Assembly: GCF_024213665.1 (NCBI RefSeq)
Contig: NZ_JANAVP010000003.1
Coordinates: forward strand, 191,531-255,530
Origin: Streptomyces sp. A3M-1-3
GTDB taxonomy: Bacteria; Actinomycetota; Actinomycetes; Streptomycetales; Streptomycetaceae
DNA: 64,000 bases
Direction: 5' to 3'
The notes under the pieces are model-generated. The model saw only the letters and a program-made list of their open reading frames with translations. It did not search any database and had not been told where the DNA came from. The translations under genes and the position numbers were made by a program. Below, piece by piece: positions 1 to 7,744 of the stretch (positions are counted from its first letter, which is position 1; every line of letters begins with the position of its first letter).

Positions 1-1
1 G

Positions 2-409
2 GAGCGCCGCCGTGCCGACCTCGCCCGGCAGCGCGAAGCACTCGCGAGCGGTGACGAGCGCTATCTGCCGGCCCGCGACAAGGGCCCGGTGCGCCGTTTC
101 GTGCGTGACTTCGTCGACTCGCGCTTCTGCATCGCCGAGTTCTTCCTGCCGCTCGCGGTGGTGATCCTGGTCCTCAGCATGATCCGGATGTCCAACATCC
201 AGAACATCGCGCTGCTGCTCTGGCTCGGCGTCATCATCATGATCGTCATCGACTCGATCGGCATCTGGCTCCGGCTCAAGAAGCAGCTCGCCGAGCGCTT
301 CCCGAACGAGCCCAAGCGCGGCGCCGTCGCCTACGGCCTGATGCGTACGCTCCAGATGCGCCGGCTGCGTCTGCCGAAGCCGCAGGTCAAGCGCGGAGAG
401 CGGCCCTGA
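2..409 (+). CDS. DUF3043 membrane protein, C-terminal part
   Basis: The 5' end lies outside the window; the frame is open from base 2 to the TGA at 407-409. The visible 135 residues begin with a charged stretch rich in Arg, Asp and Glu, then a conserved block (VRDFVDSRFCIAEFFLPL) leads into two hydrophobic segments. The tail is basic. This pattern matches the actinobacterial DUF3043 family of small two-pass membrane proteins, whose role is not established. The stop overlaps the probable CTG start of the methyltransferase downstream, so the two are likely translationally coupled. Confidence 0.85.
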   Translation, partial: ERRRADLARQREALASGDERYLPARDKGPVRRFVRDFVDSRFCIAEFFLPLAVVILVLSMIRMSNIQNIALLLWLGVIIMIVIDSIGIWLRLKKQLAERFPNEPKRGAVAYGLMRTLQMRRLRLPKPQVKRGERP

Positions 410-1212
410 GTACAGCCTTCTCCGGGGGCGCCGGCTTCGAAGGCGCTTCCTCCGCATGGCTCAAGGGCGTGGGCGGACTGCGCAACACCGTCCGTCAGGA
501 GCTCGTCGCCCGCCAGGTCGACGAGCAGCTCGCGGCACGCTTCCCGGTCGGGCAGCGGCTGCGGGTCCTCGACGTCGGTATGGGGCAGGGCACTCAGGCG
601 CTGCGGCTGGCCCGGGCCGGACACAAGGTGACCGGGCTGGAGTCGGACCCGGACATGCTGAACGCGGCGCGTGACGCGCTGGCCGGTGAGCCGGCGGGCA
701 TCCGCGAGCGCGTGCGGCTGATCGAGGGCGACGGCCGGGACACCGGGGTGCACTTCCTGCCGGGCAGCTTCGACGTCGTGCTCTGCCACGGCGTTCTGAT
801 GTACGTACAGGAGCCGGACGCGATGCTCGCGGGCCTGGCCCGGATGCTGGCCCCCGGCGGTCTGCTGTCCCTGCTGGTACGGAACGCCGACGCGCTCGCG
901 ATGCGGCCGGGCCTGTCCGGGGACTGGCCGACGGCGCTCGCCGCGTTCGACACCGACGCGTACACCAACCGCCTGGGCCTGGAGGTCCGCGCGGACCGGC
1001 TGGACGCGCTGACCAAGACGCTCGCCGGTATCGGCGCCCCGCTGCATGCCTGGTACGGGGTGCGGGTGTTCAGTGACACCGCGGCCGGCGACGCCGAGCT
1101 TCCGGCGGCCGAGGAGCTGGAGCAACTGCTGGCCGCGGAGGACCGGGCCGGGCGCACCGATCCGTACCGCCGGGTCGCCGCACTGATCCATCTCTGCGGA
1201 GTGCGCGGCTGA
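406..1212 (+). CDS. SAM-dependent class I methyltransferase
   Basis: The protein has a Rossmann methyltransferase fold with motif I as LDVGMGQGTQALRLA, an acidic end of beta-2 (GLESDPDML) and a motif IV region (FDVVLCHGVLMYV). It resembles the UbiE/CmoM-like group acting on small molecules or tRNA; the substrate cannot be told from sequence. The first standard start in frame is GTG at 469. However, the frame stays open back to CTG 406, with GGAGAG at 395-400 at correct spacing and a plausible conserved N-terminus (STAFSGGAGFEGASSAWLKG). I therefore prefer the CTG start, giving 268 residues; GTG 469 gives 247. The CTG overlaps the stop of the preceding gene. Confidence 0.85.
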   Translation: MSTAFSGGAGFEGASSAWLKGVGGLRNTVRQELVARQVDEQLAARFPVGQRLRVLDVGMGQGTQALRLARAGHKVTGLESDPDMLNAARDALAGEPAGIRERVRLIEGDGRDTGVHFLPGSFDVVLCHGVLMYVQEPDAMLAGLARMLAPGGLLSLLVRNADALAMRPGLSGDWPTALAAFDTDAYTNRLGLEVRADRLDALTKTLAGIGAPLHAWYGVRVFSDTAAGDAELPAAEELEQLLAAEDRAGRTDPYRRVAALIHLCGVRG

Positions 1213-1233
1213 GTCAGGCGTAAGGGGCGCTGC

Positions 1234-1608
1234 GTGCGTCCTGTCCGGCGTGACCACAGCGAGACGGTCGTCGGCCACCGCGGCTCGAAGCTGTCCGGCG
1301 GTGAGCGCCAGCGGGTGGCGATCGCGCGGGCGCTGCTGCGCCGGCCCCGGCTGCTGTTGCTCGACGAGGCGACCTCCCAGCTCGACGCGGTCAACGAGAT
1401 GGCGCTGCGCGATGTGGTGGCGGAGGCCGCGCGGGACACGACGGTGCTGGTGGTGGCGCACCGGCTGTCCACGGTGACGCCGGCGGACCGGATCGTGGTG
1501 ATGGAGGCGGGAAAGGTGCGGGCGGTGGGCACCCACGCCGAGCTGGTGGCGGGCGATCCGCTGTACGGCGAGCTGGCGGCCACTCAGTTCCTCGCCGCCA
1601 CCCCGTGA
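1234..1608 (+). pseudogene. ABC transporter ATPase remnant (C-terminal half of NBD)
   Basis: Only the last ~110 residues of an exporter-type nucleotide-binding domain remain. Visible are the ABC signature [16 protein letters not shown], Walker [13 protein letters not shown], the switch histidine in VVAHRLST, and the usual C-terminal tail ([11 protein letters not shown]). Walker A, the Q-loop and the whole transmembrane domain are missing. Homology starts abruptly near 1255, just after the methyltransferase stop in the same frame. The fragment cannot bind ATP normally and looks like a deletion relic of an ABC exporter once next to this methyltransferase. Confidence 0.85.
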
Positions 1609-1716
1609 TCGGCCCCCGGCACGCACGCCCCCGGCCCCCGGCGCACGGCCACGCCCGCCGTCCCCTGGCGGGAGCGACGGGCGTGGCTCTCTTACGTCGG
1701 GTACGTCGGGGGTTCG

Positions 1717-1926
1717 TCAGGCGTTCTCGGCGTGCAGGCTCATCGGGCCGTAGACCTTCGCGCCGTCCTCGAACAGGGACACCTGGTCCGCACCGCCCTC
1801 GACGAGGTCCTTCCAGACCTCACCGATCCAGGACTCCGCGTCTCCCTGGGTGGTGAACTCCTCCGGCTGTACCGCCGGTTCCGTCTCCGTCCCGTCGGAC
1901 TTCTCGAACCGCCACGTCCACGCCAT
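1717..1926 (-). CDS. small conserved hypothetical protein
   Basis: A 69-residue acidic, Trp-rich protein (begins MAWTWRFEKSDGTE) with no signal peptide or membrane segment. It contains a pattern of alternating charged and aromatic residues (ESWIGEVWKDLVEGG) suggesting a compact alpha/beta fold. I recognise it as the kind of small protein found beside cobU in streptomycetes, but its function is unknown. It is transcribed divergently from cobU, about 90 bp away. The start at 1926 was chosen over longer upstream extensions, which run antisense to cobU and are low complexity. Confidence 0.75.
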   Translation of the reverse strand: MAWTWRFEKSDGTETEPAVQPEEFTTQGDAESWIGEVWKDLVEGGADQVSLFEDGAKVYGPMSLHAENA

Positions 1927-2018
1927 GTCGCCTCCTGGGTCCGGCCACTTCGTCATCACAGCCTGCCCGCAGAGTAGCCGGGCGCGCACCAGCCGCGGTG
2001 ACGCGGGAGGATCGTCGC

Positions 2019-3224
2019 GTGGAACTGACTCTCCTCGGCACCGGGGCCCCCAACGGGCTGCCGCGTCCCGACTGCCCCTGCGCCGCCTGTGCGGTGTCGC
2101 TGGGCAGCCGGGCGCGCGCCGCCACCGCACTTCTCGTGGACGGCGCGCTGCTCCTCGACCTCACCCCGGGGGCCGCCCTCGCCGCCGCCCGGGCCGGGCA
2201 CTCTCTCGCCGGTGTACGGCATGTACTGCTCAGCCACCCGCACGGCGGGCCGGCCCTCGAGCTGCCGGTGGGGCTGCCGGCCGCCGGGCGGGTGCCCGAC
2301 GGGCGGGAGCTGGCGCTGATCAGCGGACACCGGGTGCGGGCGGTGGCGATGGACTCGCCGGGCACCGGGTACGAGGTGACCGGGCCCGACGGGGAGCGGC
2401 TGCTGTACCTCCCGCCGGGCAGCGCGCCCGCCGGGGCGGAGGGCAACGGTCCGCCCACGCCGTACGACATGGTGCTCGGCGATGTCACCGGGCGCCCGGA
2501 CGCGCTCGCCCGGCTGCGCGCCAACGGTGCCGTCGGCCCGACGACCGATGTGATCGCCGTGCATCTCGACCACGACGTGCCGCCGGGCGCGGAACTTCAG
2601 CGCCAACTGGCGGCCTCGGGTGCGCGGGCGGTGCCCGACGGGACGACCGTCGTGGTCGGCGAGTACCACGCGGTGCCCGATCTGCCGCGCCGCACGCTGG
2701 TGCTGGGCGGGGCGCGCTCGGGCAAGTCGTTCGAGGCGGAGCGGCGGCTCGCCGCGTTCCCGGAGGTGGTGTACGTGGCGACCGGCGGCAGCCGGGACGG
2801 CGACGCCGAGTGGGCCGCCCGGGTCAGCACGCACCGCGAGCGCCGGCCGGGCTCCTGGCGGACCGTCGAGACGTGCGATCTCGTACCGCTGCTGGCCGGG
2901 GACGGGCCGCCGCTGCTCATCGACTGCCTCGCGCTGTGGCTCACCGACGCGATGGACCGGGCCGGGGCCTGGGACGACGCCAGGTGGGCGAGGGGCGGCG
3001 AACGGGAGCTGCAGGAGCGGATGGGCGCGCTGGTCGCGGCGGTGCGCGCGACCCGTCGTACCGTCGTCGCGGTGAGCAACGAGGTCGGCTCCGGCGTGGT
3101 GCCCGCGACCGCTTCGGGCCGCCGCTTCCGCGACGAACTGGGCCGCCTCAACGCGAAAGTGGCCGGCGAGTGCGAGCAGGTGCTGCTGGTCGTCGCGGGT
3201 CAGGCGCTGCTGCTGCGCGGCTGA
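2019..3224 (+). CDS. cobU: Adenosylcobinamide kinase/guanylyltransferase with N-terminal MBL-like domain
   Basis: The protein is 401 residues, twice a normal CobU. Residues ~225-401 are the CobU domain: P-loop GGARSGKS near 230-237, then VVYVATGGSRDGDAEWAAR, and later VAVSNEVGSGVVP. It phosphorylates adenosylcobinamide and attaches GMP in the nucleotide-loop branch of cobalamin synthesis. Residues 1-~220 resemble a metallo-beta-lactamase/PhnP-like domain (LLGTGAPNGLPRPDCPCAAC), but the metal motif reads SHPHGG instead of SHxHxDH, so metal binding is doubtful. GTG 2019 is preferred over GTG 1998 because GGGAGG lies at 2005-2010. cobT follows after 59 bp. Confidence 0.93.
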   Translation: MELTLLGTGAPNGLPRPDCPCAACAVSLGSRARAATALLVDGALLLDLTPGAALAAARAGHSLAGVRHVLLSHPHGGPALELPVGLPAAGRVPDGRELALISGHRVRAVAMDSPGTGYEVTGPDGERLLYLPPGSAPAGAEGNGPPTPYDMVLGDVTGRPDALARLRANGAVGPTTDVIAVHLDHDVPPGAELQRQLAASGARAVPDGTTVVVGEYHAVPDLPRRTLVLGGARSGKSFEAERRLAAFPEVVYVATGGSRDGDAEWAARVSTHRERRPGSWRTVETCDLVPLLAGDGPPLLIDCLALWLTDAMDRAGAWDDARWARGGERELQERMGALVAAVRATRRTVVAVSNEVGSGVVPATASGRRFRDELGRLNAKVAGECEQVLLVVAGQALLLRG

Positions 3225-3283
3225 CCGGACAAGGGGACGGGCGGGCCCCGGCGGGTGGTTGGGGTGCCGGTACTGTTCGGGAG

Positions 3284-4369
3284 ATGAGCAGGCTGAATCT
3301 CGACGACTTCTCCGATCTGATCGAACGCCCCGACGGTGGTGTACGGCGTGACGCCGAGGAACGCCGGGAGCGGCTGGCCGTGCCGCCCGGCTCGCTCGGC
3401 CGGCTCGACGAGCTGGGCGAGTGGCTGTCGGCCGCGCAGGCGTCCGTACCGGTCCGGGCCATCGAGCGGCCCCGCGTGGTGCTGTTCGCGGGCGATCACG
3501 GGGTGGCGGAACTGGGCGTCTCGGCCCGTCCCGCCGGGGGCGCGCACGAGCTGGTTCGTGGCGTGCTCGACGGCGCGAGCGCCGTCTCCGTACTGGCCCG
3601 GCGGCTCGGCGTTCCGGTACGGATCGTGGACGCCGGCCTGGACTGCGACCCTGATCTGCTGCCCGACGAGGTGGTACGCCACCGGGTGCGGCGCGGCTCG
3701 GGGCGGATCGATGTCGAGGACGCGCTGACGGTGGAGGAGGCCGAGGAGGCCGTACGGCTCGGCATGGCCATCGCGGACGAGGAGGCGGACTCCGGCACCG
3801 ACCTGGTCGTCCTCGGCGATCTGAGCGTCGGCGGTACCACCCCCGCGGCCACCCTGATCGCCGCACTGTGCGGCACGGACGCGTCCGTGGTCACCGGCCG
3901 CGGCGGCTCGCCCATCGACGACCTGGCCTGGATGCGCAAGTGCGCGGCCGTGCGCGACTCGCTGCGCCGGGCCCGGCCGGTCCTCGGCGACCAGCTGGAG
4001 CTGCTGGCCGCAGTGGGCGGCGCGGATCTGGCGGCGACCACCGGTTTCCTGCTGCAGTGCGCGGTGCGCCGTACCCCGGTGATCCTCGACGGCGTCGTCT
4101 CCGCGGCGTGTGCGCTGGTGGCGCAGCGGGCGGCGTTCCGGGCGCCGGACTGGTGGCTGGCGGGCCAGACGAGCGGCGAGCCGGGGCAGGCGAAGGCCCT
4201 GGACCGGATGGCACTCAACCCGCTGCTCGACCACGGCGTCACGGTGGGCGAAGGAACCGGGGCGTTGCTGGCACTTCCCCTCGTCCAGGCGGCCGCCGCA
4301 CTCGCGGCCGAGCTGCCTGAGCTGCCTGAGCTGCCTGAGCTGCCTGAGCTGCCTGAGCGTACGGACTGA
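3284..4369 (+). CDS. cobT: Nicotinate-nucleotide:dimethylbenzimidazole phosphoribosyltransferase
   Basis: 361 residues. CobT activates the lower ligand (dimethylbenzimidazole) with nicotinate mononucleotide to give alpha-ribazole phosphate. Family features include the N-terminal PPGSLGRLDELG, the phosphate-binding AGDHGVAELGVS region, GDLSVGGTTPAATLIAAL, and the C-terminal HGVTVGEGTGALLALP carrying the catalytic glutamate near residue 321. The reading frame continues upstream through cobU without a stop, but ATG 3284 fits the family N-terminus (MSRLNLDDFSDLI). The C-terminus ends in five Glu-Leu-Pro repeats encoded by an exact 9-bp tandem repeat, which is absent from the family core. Confidence 0.96.
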   Translation: MSRLNLDDFSDLIERPDGGVRRDAEERRERLAVPPGSLGRLDELGEWLSAAQASVPVRAIERPRVVLFAGDHGVAELGVSARPAGGAHELVRGVLDGASAVSVLARRLGVPVRIVDAGLDCDPDLLPDEVVRHRVRRGSGRIDVEDALTVEEAEEAVRLGMAIADEEADSGTDLVVLGDLSVGGTTPAATLIAALCGTDASVVTGRGGSPIDDLAWMRKCAAVRDSLRRARPVLGDQLELLAAVGGADLAATTGFLLQCAVRRTPVILDGVVSAACALVAQRAAFRAPDWWLAGQTSGEPGQAKALDRMALNPLLDHGVTVGEGTGALLALPLVQAAAALAAELPELPELPELPELPERTD

Positions 4370-4392
4370 GTTCCTGCGTACGGACTGAGTTT
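4310..4392 (+). repeat. 9-bp x5 tandem repeat and 19-bp duplication at the cobT 3' end
   Basis: GAGCTGCCT occurs five times in perfect tandem from 4310 to 4354, coding Glu-Leu-Pro repeats. Immediately after, a 19-bp unit beginning GCGTACGGACTGAG is duplicated (4357-4375 and 4376-4392, the second copy ending one or two bases differently). The first copy holds the cobT stop codon. Both look like replication-slippage products. Confidence 0.9.
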
Positions 4393-4468
4393 CCCGGGGT
4401 GCGGCCCTGACCCGGCCGCGCCCTCGCTCACCCTCCATGGCATGCGATGCCCCATATCATCGCTTTTC

Positions 4469-6235
4469 ATGGGAGAAGTCCGTTTGGCTACCGAAGAGAC
4501 CGGCCGGAGCACCGCCCGGTCGCGGCGTAGCGCGGCGTTCGCCGTCTGGTACCTGCGCGTCGTGGCGTTCATCAACTTCCTCAGTGCCGTCTGGGTCTCC
4601 TTCGGCCAGGACCTCCGACGGCACAACACCGAGAACTACTTCACCCCGTACCTGCTGACCGCGGGCTTCGCCTCCGGCGCCTTCACACTCTTCCTGGCGA
4701 TCACCATGCGCCGCCGCAAGCGCGCCGCCTGGATCCTCAATCTCGTGCTCGGCGGGCTCTTCGTGCTGCTCTTCGTCTTCGCCATGTTCTTCCCGGAGAT
4801 CCGCCAGTACCCGCAGAACTGGATCTCGCTGGCCCTGACCGCGGCCTTCGTCGCCTCCCTGCTGCTCGGCCGCCGGGAGTTCTATGCGAAGGGTGACCGC
4901 TCCAACCCCAGACTCGCCGCCGCCGTCGCGTTCTTCGGCCTGCTCGTCACCTCGCTCGCCGCCGCGCTGCTGGTCGGCATCACCAACACCGCCGAGGACG
5001 ACTACCGGGCGTCCTTCATGGACCGCTGGCGGTACGGCGTGATGCGGCTGGTCTCGCTGGCCACCGACGACTCCGCCTACCCCGGGATCACCTCCCCCGG
5101 CTGGGTCGACGTCACCATCAACGTCCTGTCCACCCTGCTGCTCCTCGCCGTGCTGTACGCCGCCTTCCGCTCCCGCCGGGCCGTCGATCCGATCACCGAG
5201 GACGACGAGGCGAAACTGCGCGCGCTCCTCGACAAGCAGGGCGAGCGCGACTCGCTCGGCTACTTCGCGCTGCGCCGCGAGAAGAGCGCCCTCTGGTCGC
5301 CCACCGGCAAGGCCGCCGTCACGTACCGCGTCGTCGGCGGCGTCTCGCTCGCCTCCGGCGACCCCATCGGCGACCCCGAGGCATGGCCCGGCGCCATCGA
5401 GCCCTGGCTGGCCGAGGCCCGCGAGCACGGCTGGATCCCGGCCGTGATGGGCGCGAGCGAGGAGGCCGGCGTGATCTACGCGCGGCACGGCATGGACGCG
5501 CTGGAGCTCGGCGACGAGGCGATCGTGGAGACCGCGGACTTCACCCTGGACGGGCGGGCGATGCGGACCGTCCGGCAGGCGTACAACCGGGTCAAGCGGG
5601 CCGGCTACGAGGTCCGTATCCGCCGCCACGAGGACATCCCCGCCGACGAGATGGCGGAGCTGCTGCGGCGCGCGGACGACTGGCGCGACGGCGCGACCGA
5701 GCGCGGCTTCTCGATGGCGCTGGGGCGGCTCGGCGATCCGGCCGACGGGCGGTGCGTGATGCTCGAATGCACCGATGCCCAGGGCGAGCTGCGTGCGGTG
5801 CTGAGCTTTGTGCCATGGGGCCCCGAGGGCCTGTCCCTCGATCTGATGCGGCGTGACCGGGACTCCGAGAACGGCCTGATGGAGTTCATGGTGATCGAAC
5901 TCCTCCAGCGCGCCGGAGAGATCGGGATCACTCAGGTCTCGCTCAACTTCGCGATGTTCAGGTCGGTCTTCGAACGTGGCTCCAAGCTCGGCGCGGGCCC
6001 CGTGCTGAGGCTGTGGCACTCGCTGCTCAGCTTCTTCTCCCGCTGGTGGCAGATCGAGTCGCTGTACCGCGCCAATGCCAAATACCGGCCGATCTGGGAG
6101 CCCCGTTTCATGCTCTTCGAGAAGAGCAGCGACCTGCTGCGCATCGGACTCGCCGCGGGCCGCGCCGAGGGCTTCCTCGAAGCGCCGGGACTGCCCAAGT
6201 GGCTGCACCGCAAGCACCTGGAGACAAAGCGATGA
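4469..6235 (+). CDS. DUF2156 (MprF/LysX-like) membrane aminoacyltransferase-type protein
   Basis: About 588 residues. The N-terminal third has six or so transmembrane segments. The C-terminal half is a DUF2156 (phosphatidylglycerol lysyltransferase-like) GNAT-fold domain: REKSALWSPTGKAAVTYRV, GDPIGDPEAWP, the motif for the acceptor region ERGFSMALGRLGDP, and ISEGF-equivalent SLDLMRRD then NLMEFM-type helix. In relatives this domain transfers an amino acid from tRNA to a membrane lipid; the acceptor here is not known. ATG 4469 lies ~9 bases after a TATCAT hexamer and could be leaderless. TTG 4484 has a good GGGAG ribosome site 8 bp upstream. The stop overlaps the next start as ATGA. Confidence 0.85.
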   Translation: MGEVRLATEETGRSTARSRRSAAFAVWYLRVVAFINFLSAVWVSFGQDLRRHNTENYFTPYLLTAGFASGAFTLFLAITMRRRKRAAWILNLVLGGLFVLLFVFAMFFPEIRQYPQNWISLALTAAFVASLLLGRREFYAKGDRSNPRLAAAVAFFGLLVTSLAAALLVGITNTAEDDYRASFMDRWRYGVMRLVSLATDDSAYPGITSPGWVDVTINVLSTLLLLAVLYAAFRSRRAVDPITEDDEAKLRALLDKQGERDSLGYFALRREKSALWSPTGKAAVTYRVVGGVSLASGDPIGDPEAWPGAIEPWLAEAREHGWIPAVMGASEEAGVIYARHGMDALELGDEAIVETADFTLDGRAMRTVRQAYNRVKRAGYEVRIRRHEDIPADEMAELLRRADDWRDGATERGFSMALGRLGDPADGRCVMLECTDAQGELRAVLSFVPWGPEGLSLDLMRRDRDSENGLMEFMVIELLQRAGEIGITQVSLNFAMFRSVFERGSKLGAGPVLRLWHSLLSFFSRWWQIESLYRANAKYRPIWEPRFMLFEKSSDLLRIGLAAGRAEGFLEAPGLPKWLHRKHLETKR

Positions 6236-6951
6236 ACCGCTCCGGCCTGCGCCGGGCCACCCGCCGGGAGTGGGGACGGCTCTACTGGACCGTCCGCAAC
6301 GCGCTCGCCGCGCAGAAGTGGCGGGCCATTCCCATCACCCTGGTCGCCGTCTGCCTGACGGCGTCCTTCCAGGTCGTACAGAACCAGTCCTGGGGCTATC
6401 AGCCGGTTCAGAACATCGGCTCGGTCAGGGCGGACGACCCGCTGTGGCTCGCGCTGCTGCGCACCCCGCTCTCGCTGTTCGTACCCGCCCTCGATCTGCC
6501 GGTGTGGGGCGCGCTCGCGCAGGTACTGCTGGTGTTCGGCATCGCGGAGATCTGCATCGGCTGGTGGCGCACGCTGGCGATCGGTTACCTGGCGACGCTG
6601 GCCGGGACCCTGTACGCGCGCGTCGGCATCGCGCTGGGACCCGACGGCTTCCTCGGCCTGCCCGCCTCCGACGCACAGGTGGTCGACACCGGCCCGTCCG
6701 CGGCCGTCGTCGGCCTCGCCGTCTTCGTGAGCTGGCGCTACCGAGCGTACGTCACCGGCGCCCTGGTGATCGTGCTCATGATCGTGGAGGTGCTGGTCAA
6801 GAACAACCTCGCCGGCAAGGAGCACCTGGCGGCGATCGCCGCGGTGCTGGTGCTGTGCGGGATCTCCGCGGCGCGCCGCGCCAGACAGCGTCAGCGACGC
6901 TCCTCGGCCGCCGTCGTCTCCGAGTCGGGCGCGCCACCGATGAGGTCCTGA
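6232..6951 (+). CDS. Rhomboid-like membrane protein
   Basis: 239 residues with six predicted transmembrane segments after a basic N-terminus. Segment four carries GPSAA with Ser156 and segment six carries KEHLAA with His198; this spacing matches the Ser-His dyad of rhomboid-like intramembrane proteases. The start overlaps the stop of the DUF2156 gene by ATGA, so the two are co-translated. The pairing suggests a membrane-lipid or envelope function, but a proteolytic activity is inferred, not shown. The 3' end overlaps the convergent gene on the minus strand by about 60 bp. Confidence 0.75.
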   Translation: MNRSGLRRATRREWGRLYWTVRNALAAQKWRAIPITLVAVCLTASFQVVQNQSWGYQPVQNIGSVRADDPLWLALLRTPLSLFVPALDLPVWGALAQVLLVFGIAEICIGWWRTLAIGYLATLAGTLYARVGIALGPDGFLGLPASDAQVVDTGPSAAVVGLAVFVSWRYRAYVTGALVIVLMIVEVLVKNNLAGKEHLAAIAAVLVLCGISAARRARQRQRRSSAAVVSESGAPPMRS

Positions 6952-7655
6952 AACCTGCGGCGCGGGACCGCCCAGCGCCGGTCGTGATGGAACGCGCGCA
7001 GCCCGGCCCTGGCGCGGGCCTGGGGGCGGTTGCGGTAGAACCGCTTCGCCCACGGGGAGCCGGGCCGGGCGAGCCGGACCGCCCCGATCAGGGCCACGAA
7101 CGGGATGACCGTGCCGAGAATTGCGGTACGCGGTTTGCCCTTGCCCAGCGCGAGCAGGGCGAAGAAGAAGTTGAGCGCGATGTTCATCATGACCGCGCCG
7201 CGGCTCTGCCGCTCCTGGGCGGTCAGTTCGTTGACGCCGAAGGGCAGGAAGCCGGCGAGGATCAGGGTCACCAGGGCGACGGTGAGCACCACGACTTCGA
7301 CGCTCTTACGGCCCTGTTCGCTCCAGTAGACGTCGTCGAGATGGAGGATGAGCGCGAACTCGTCCAGCACCAGCCCCGCGCCGAGCCCGAAGAGCACGGC
7401 GGACAGCATGGCCCCGAGACTGTTCCGGCCGCTGCCGACCGCCCCGAACCCGCCGATGACCGTCAGGATGACGCCGGGCACGACATGGTGGACGTGCAGC
7501 CCGCCCGGCGAGATGTTCCTGAACGGCCCCTTCCCGGCCCGGATCAGCCGGGTGATGGTACGGGTCACCAGGAACGACAGGACGAACGAGAGCAGGGCGA
7601 GGAGGAGCGGGAGCTTCCCCGGCTCGATGATGTTGCGGTACCACCAGTCACCCAT
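6891..7655 (-). CDS. Multi-pass integral membrane protein, unknown function
   Basis: 254 residues with about seven hydrophobic segments and a basic C-terminal tail. A conserved-looking His cluster (GGLHVHHVVPG) sits at the end of the second helix and an acidic patch (LDEFALILHLDD) after the fourth; together these could bind a metal, though no family name is secure. It is convergent with the rhomboid-like gene and overlaps it by 61 bp (6891-6951). It is divergent from cobS, whose start lies 89 bp away. Confidence 0.75.
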   Translation of the reverse strand: MGDWWYRNIIEPGKLPLLLALLSFVLSFLVTRTITRLIRAGKGPFRNISPGGLHVHHVVPGVILTVIGGFGAVGSGRNSLGAMLSAVLFGLGAGLVLDEFALILHLDDVYWSEQGRKSVEVVVLTVALVTLILAGFLPFGVNELTAQERQSRGAVMMNIALNFFFALLALGKGKPRTAILGTVIPFVALIGAVRLARPGSPWAKRFYRNRPQARARAGLRAFHHDRRWAVPRRRFQDLIGGAPDSETTAAEERR

Positions 7656-7744
7656 GCGACTTGCTCCCGGTTTGCGCGTTATGGGTAACTTACCCGCCTC
7701 GGTGCCTGTGCCTGTGGCGCGCGGGCCGGGATAGCCTGCGCCCG

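Noticed and set aside
1850..4369. An 839-residue open frame covering cobU and cobT
   Set aside because: Its first ~480 residues are an Arg/Gly-rich shadow of cobU in another frame; only the cobT portion from 3284 has family motifs.
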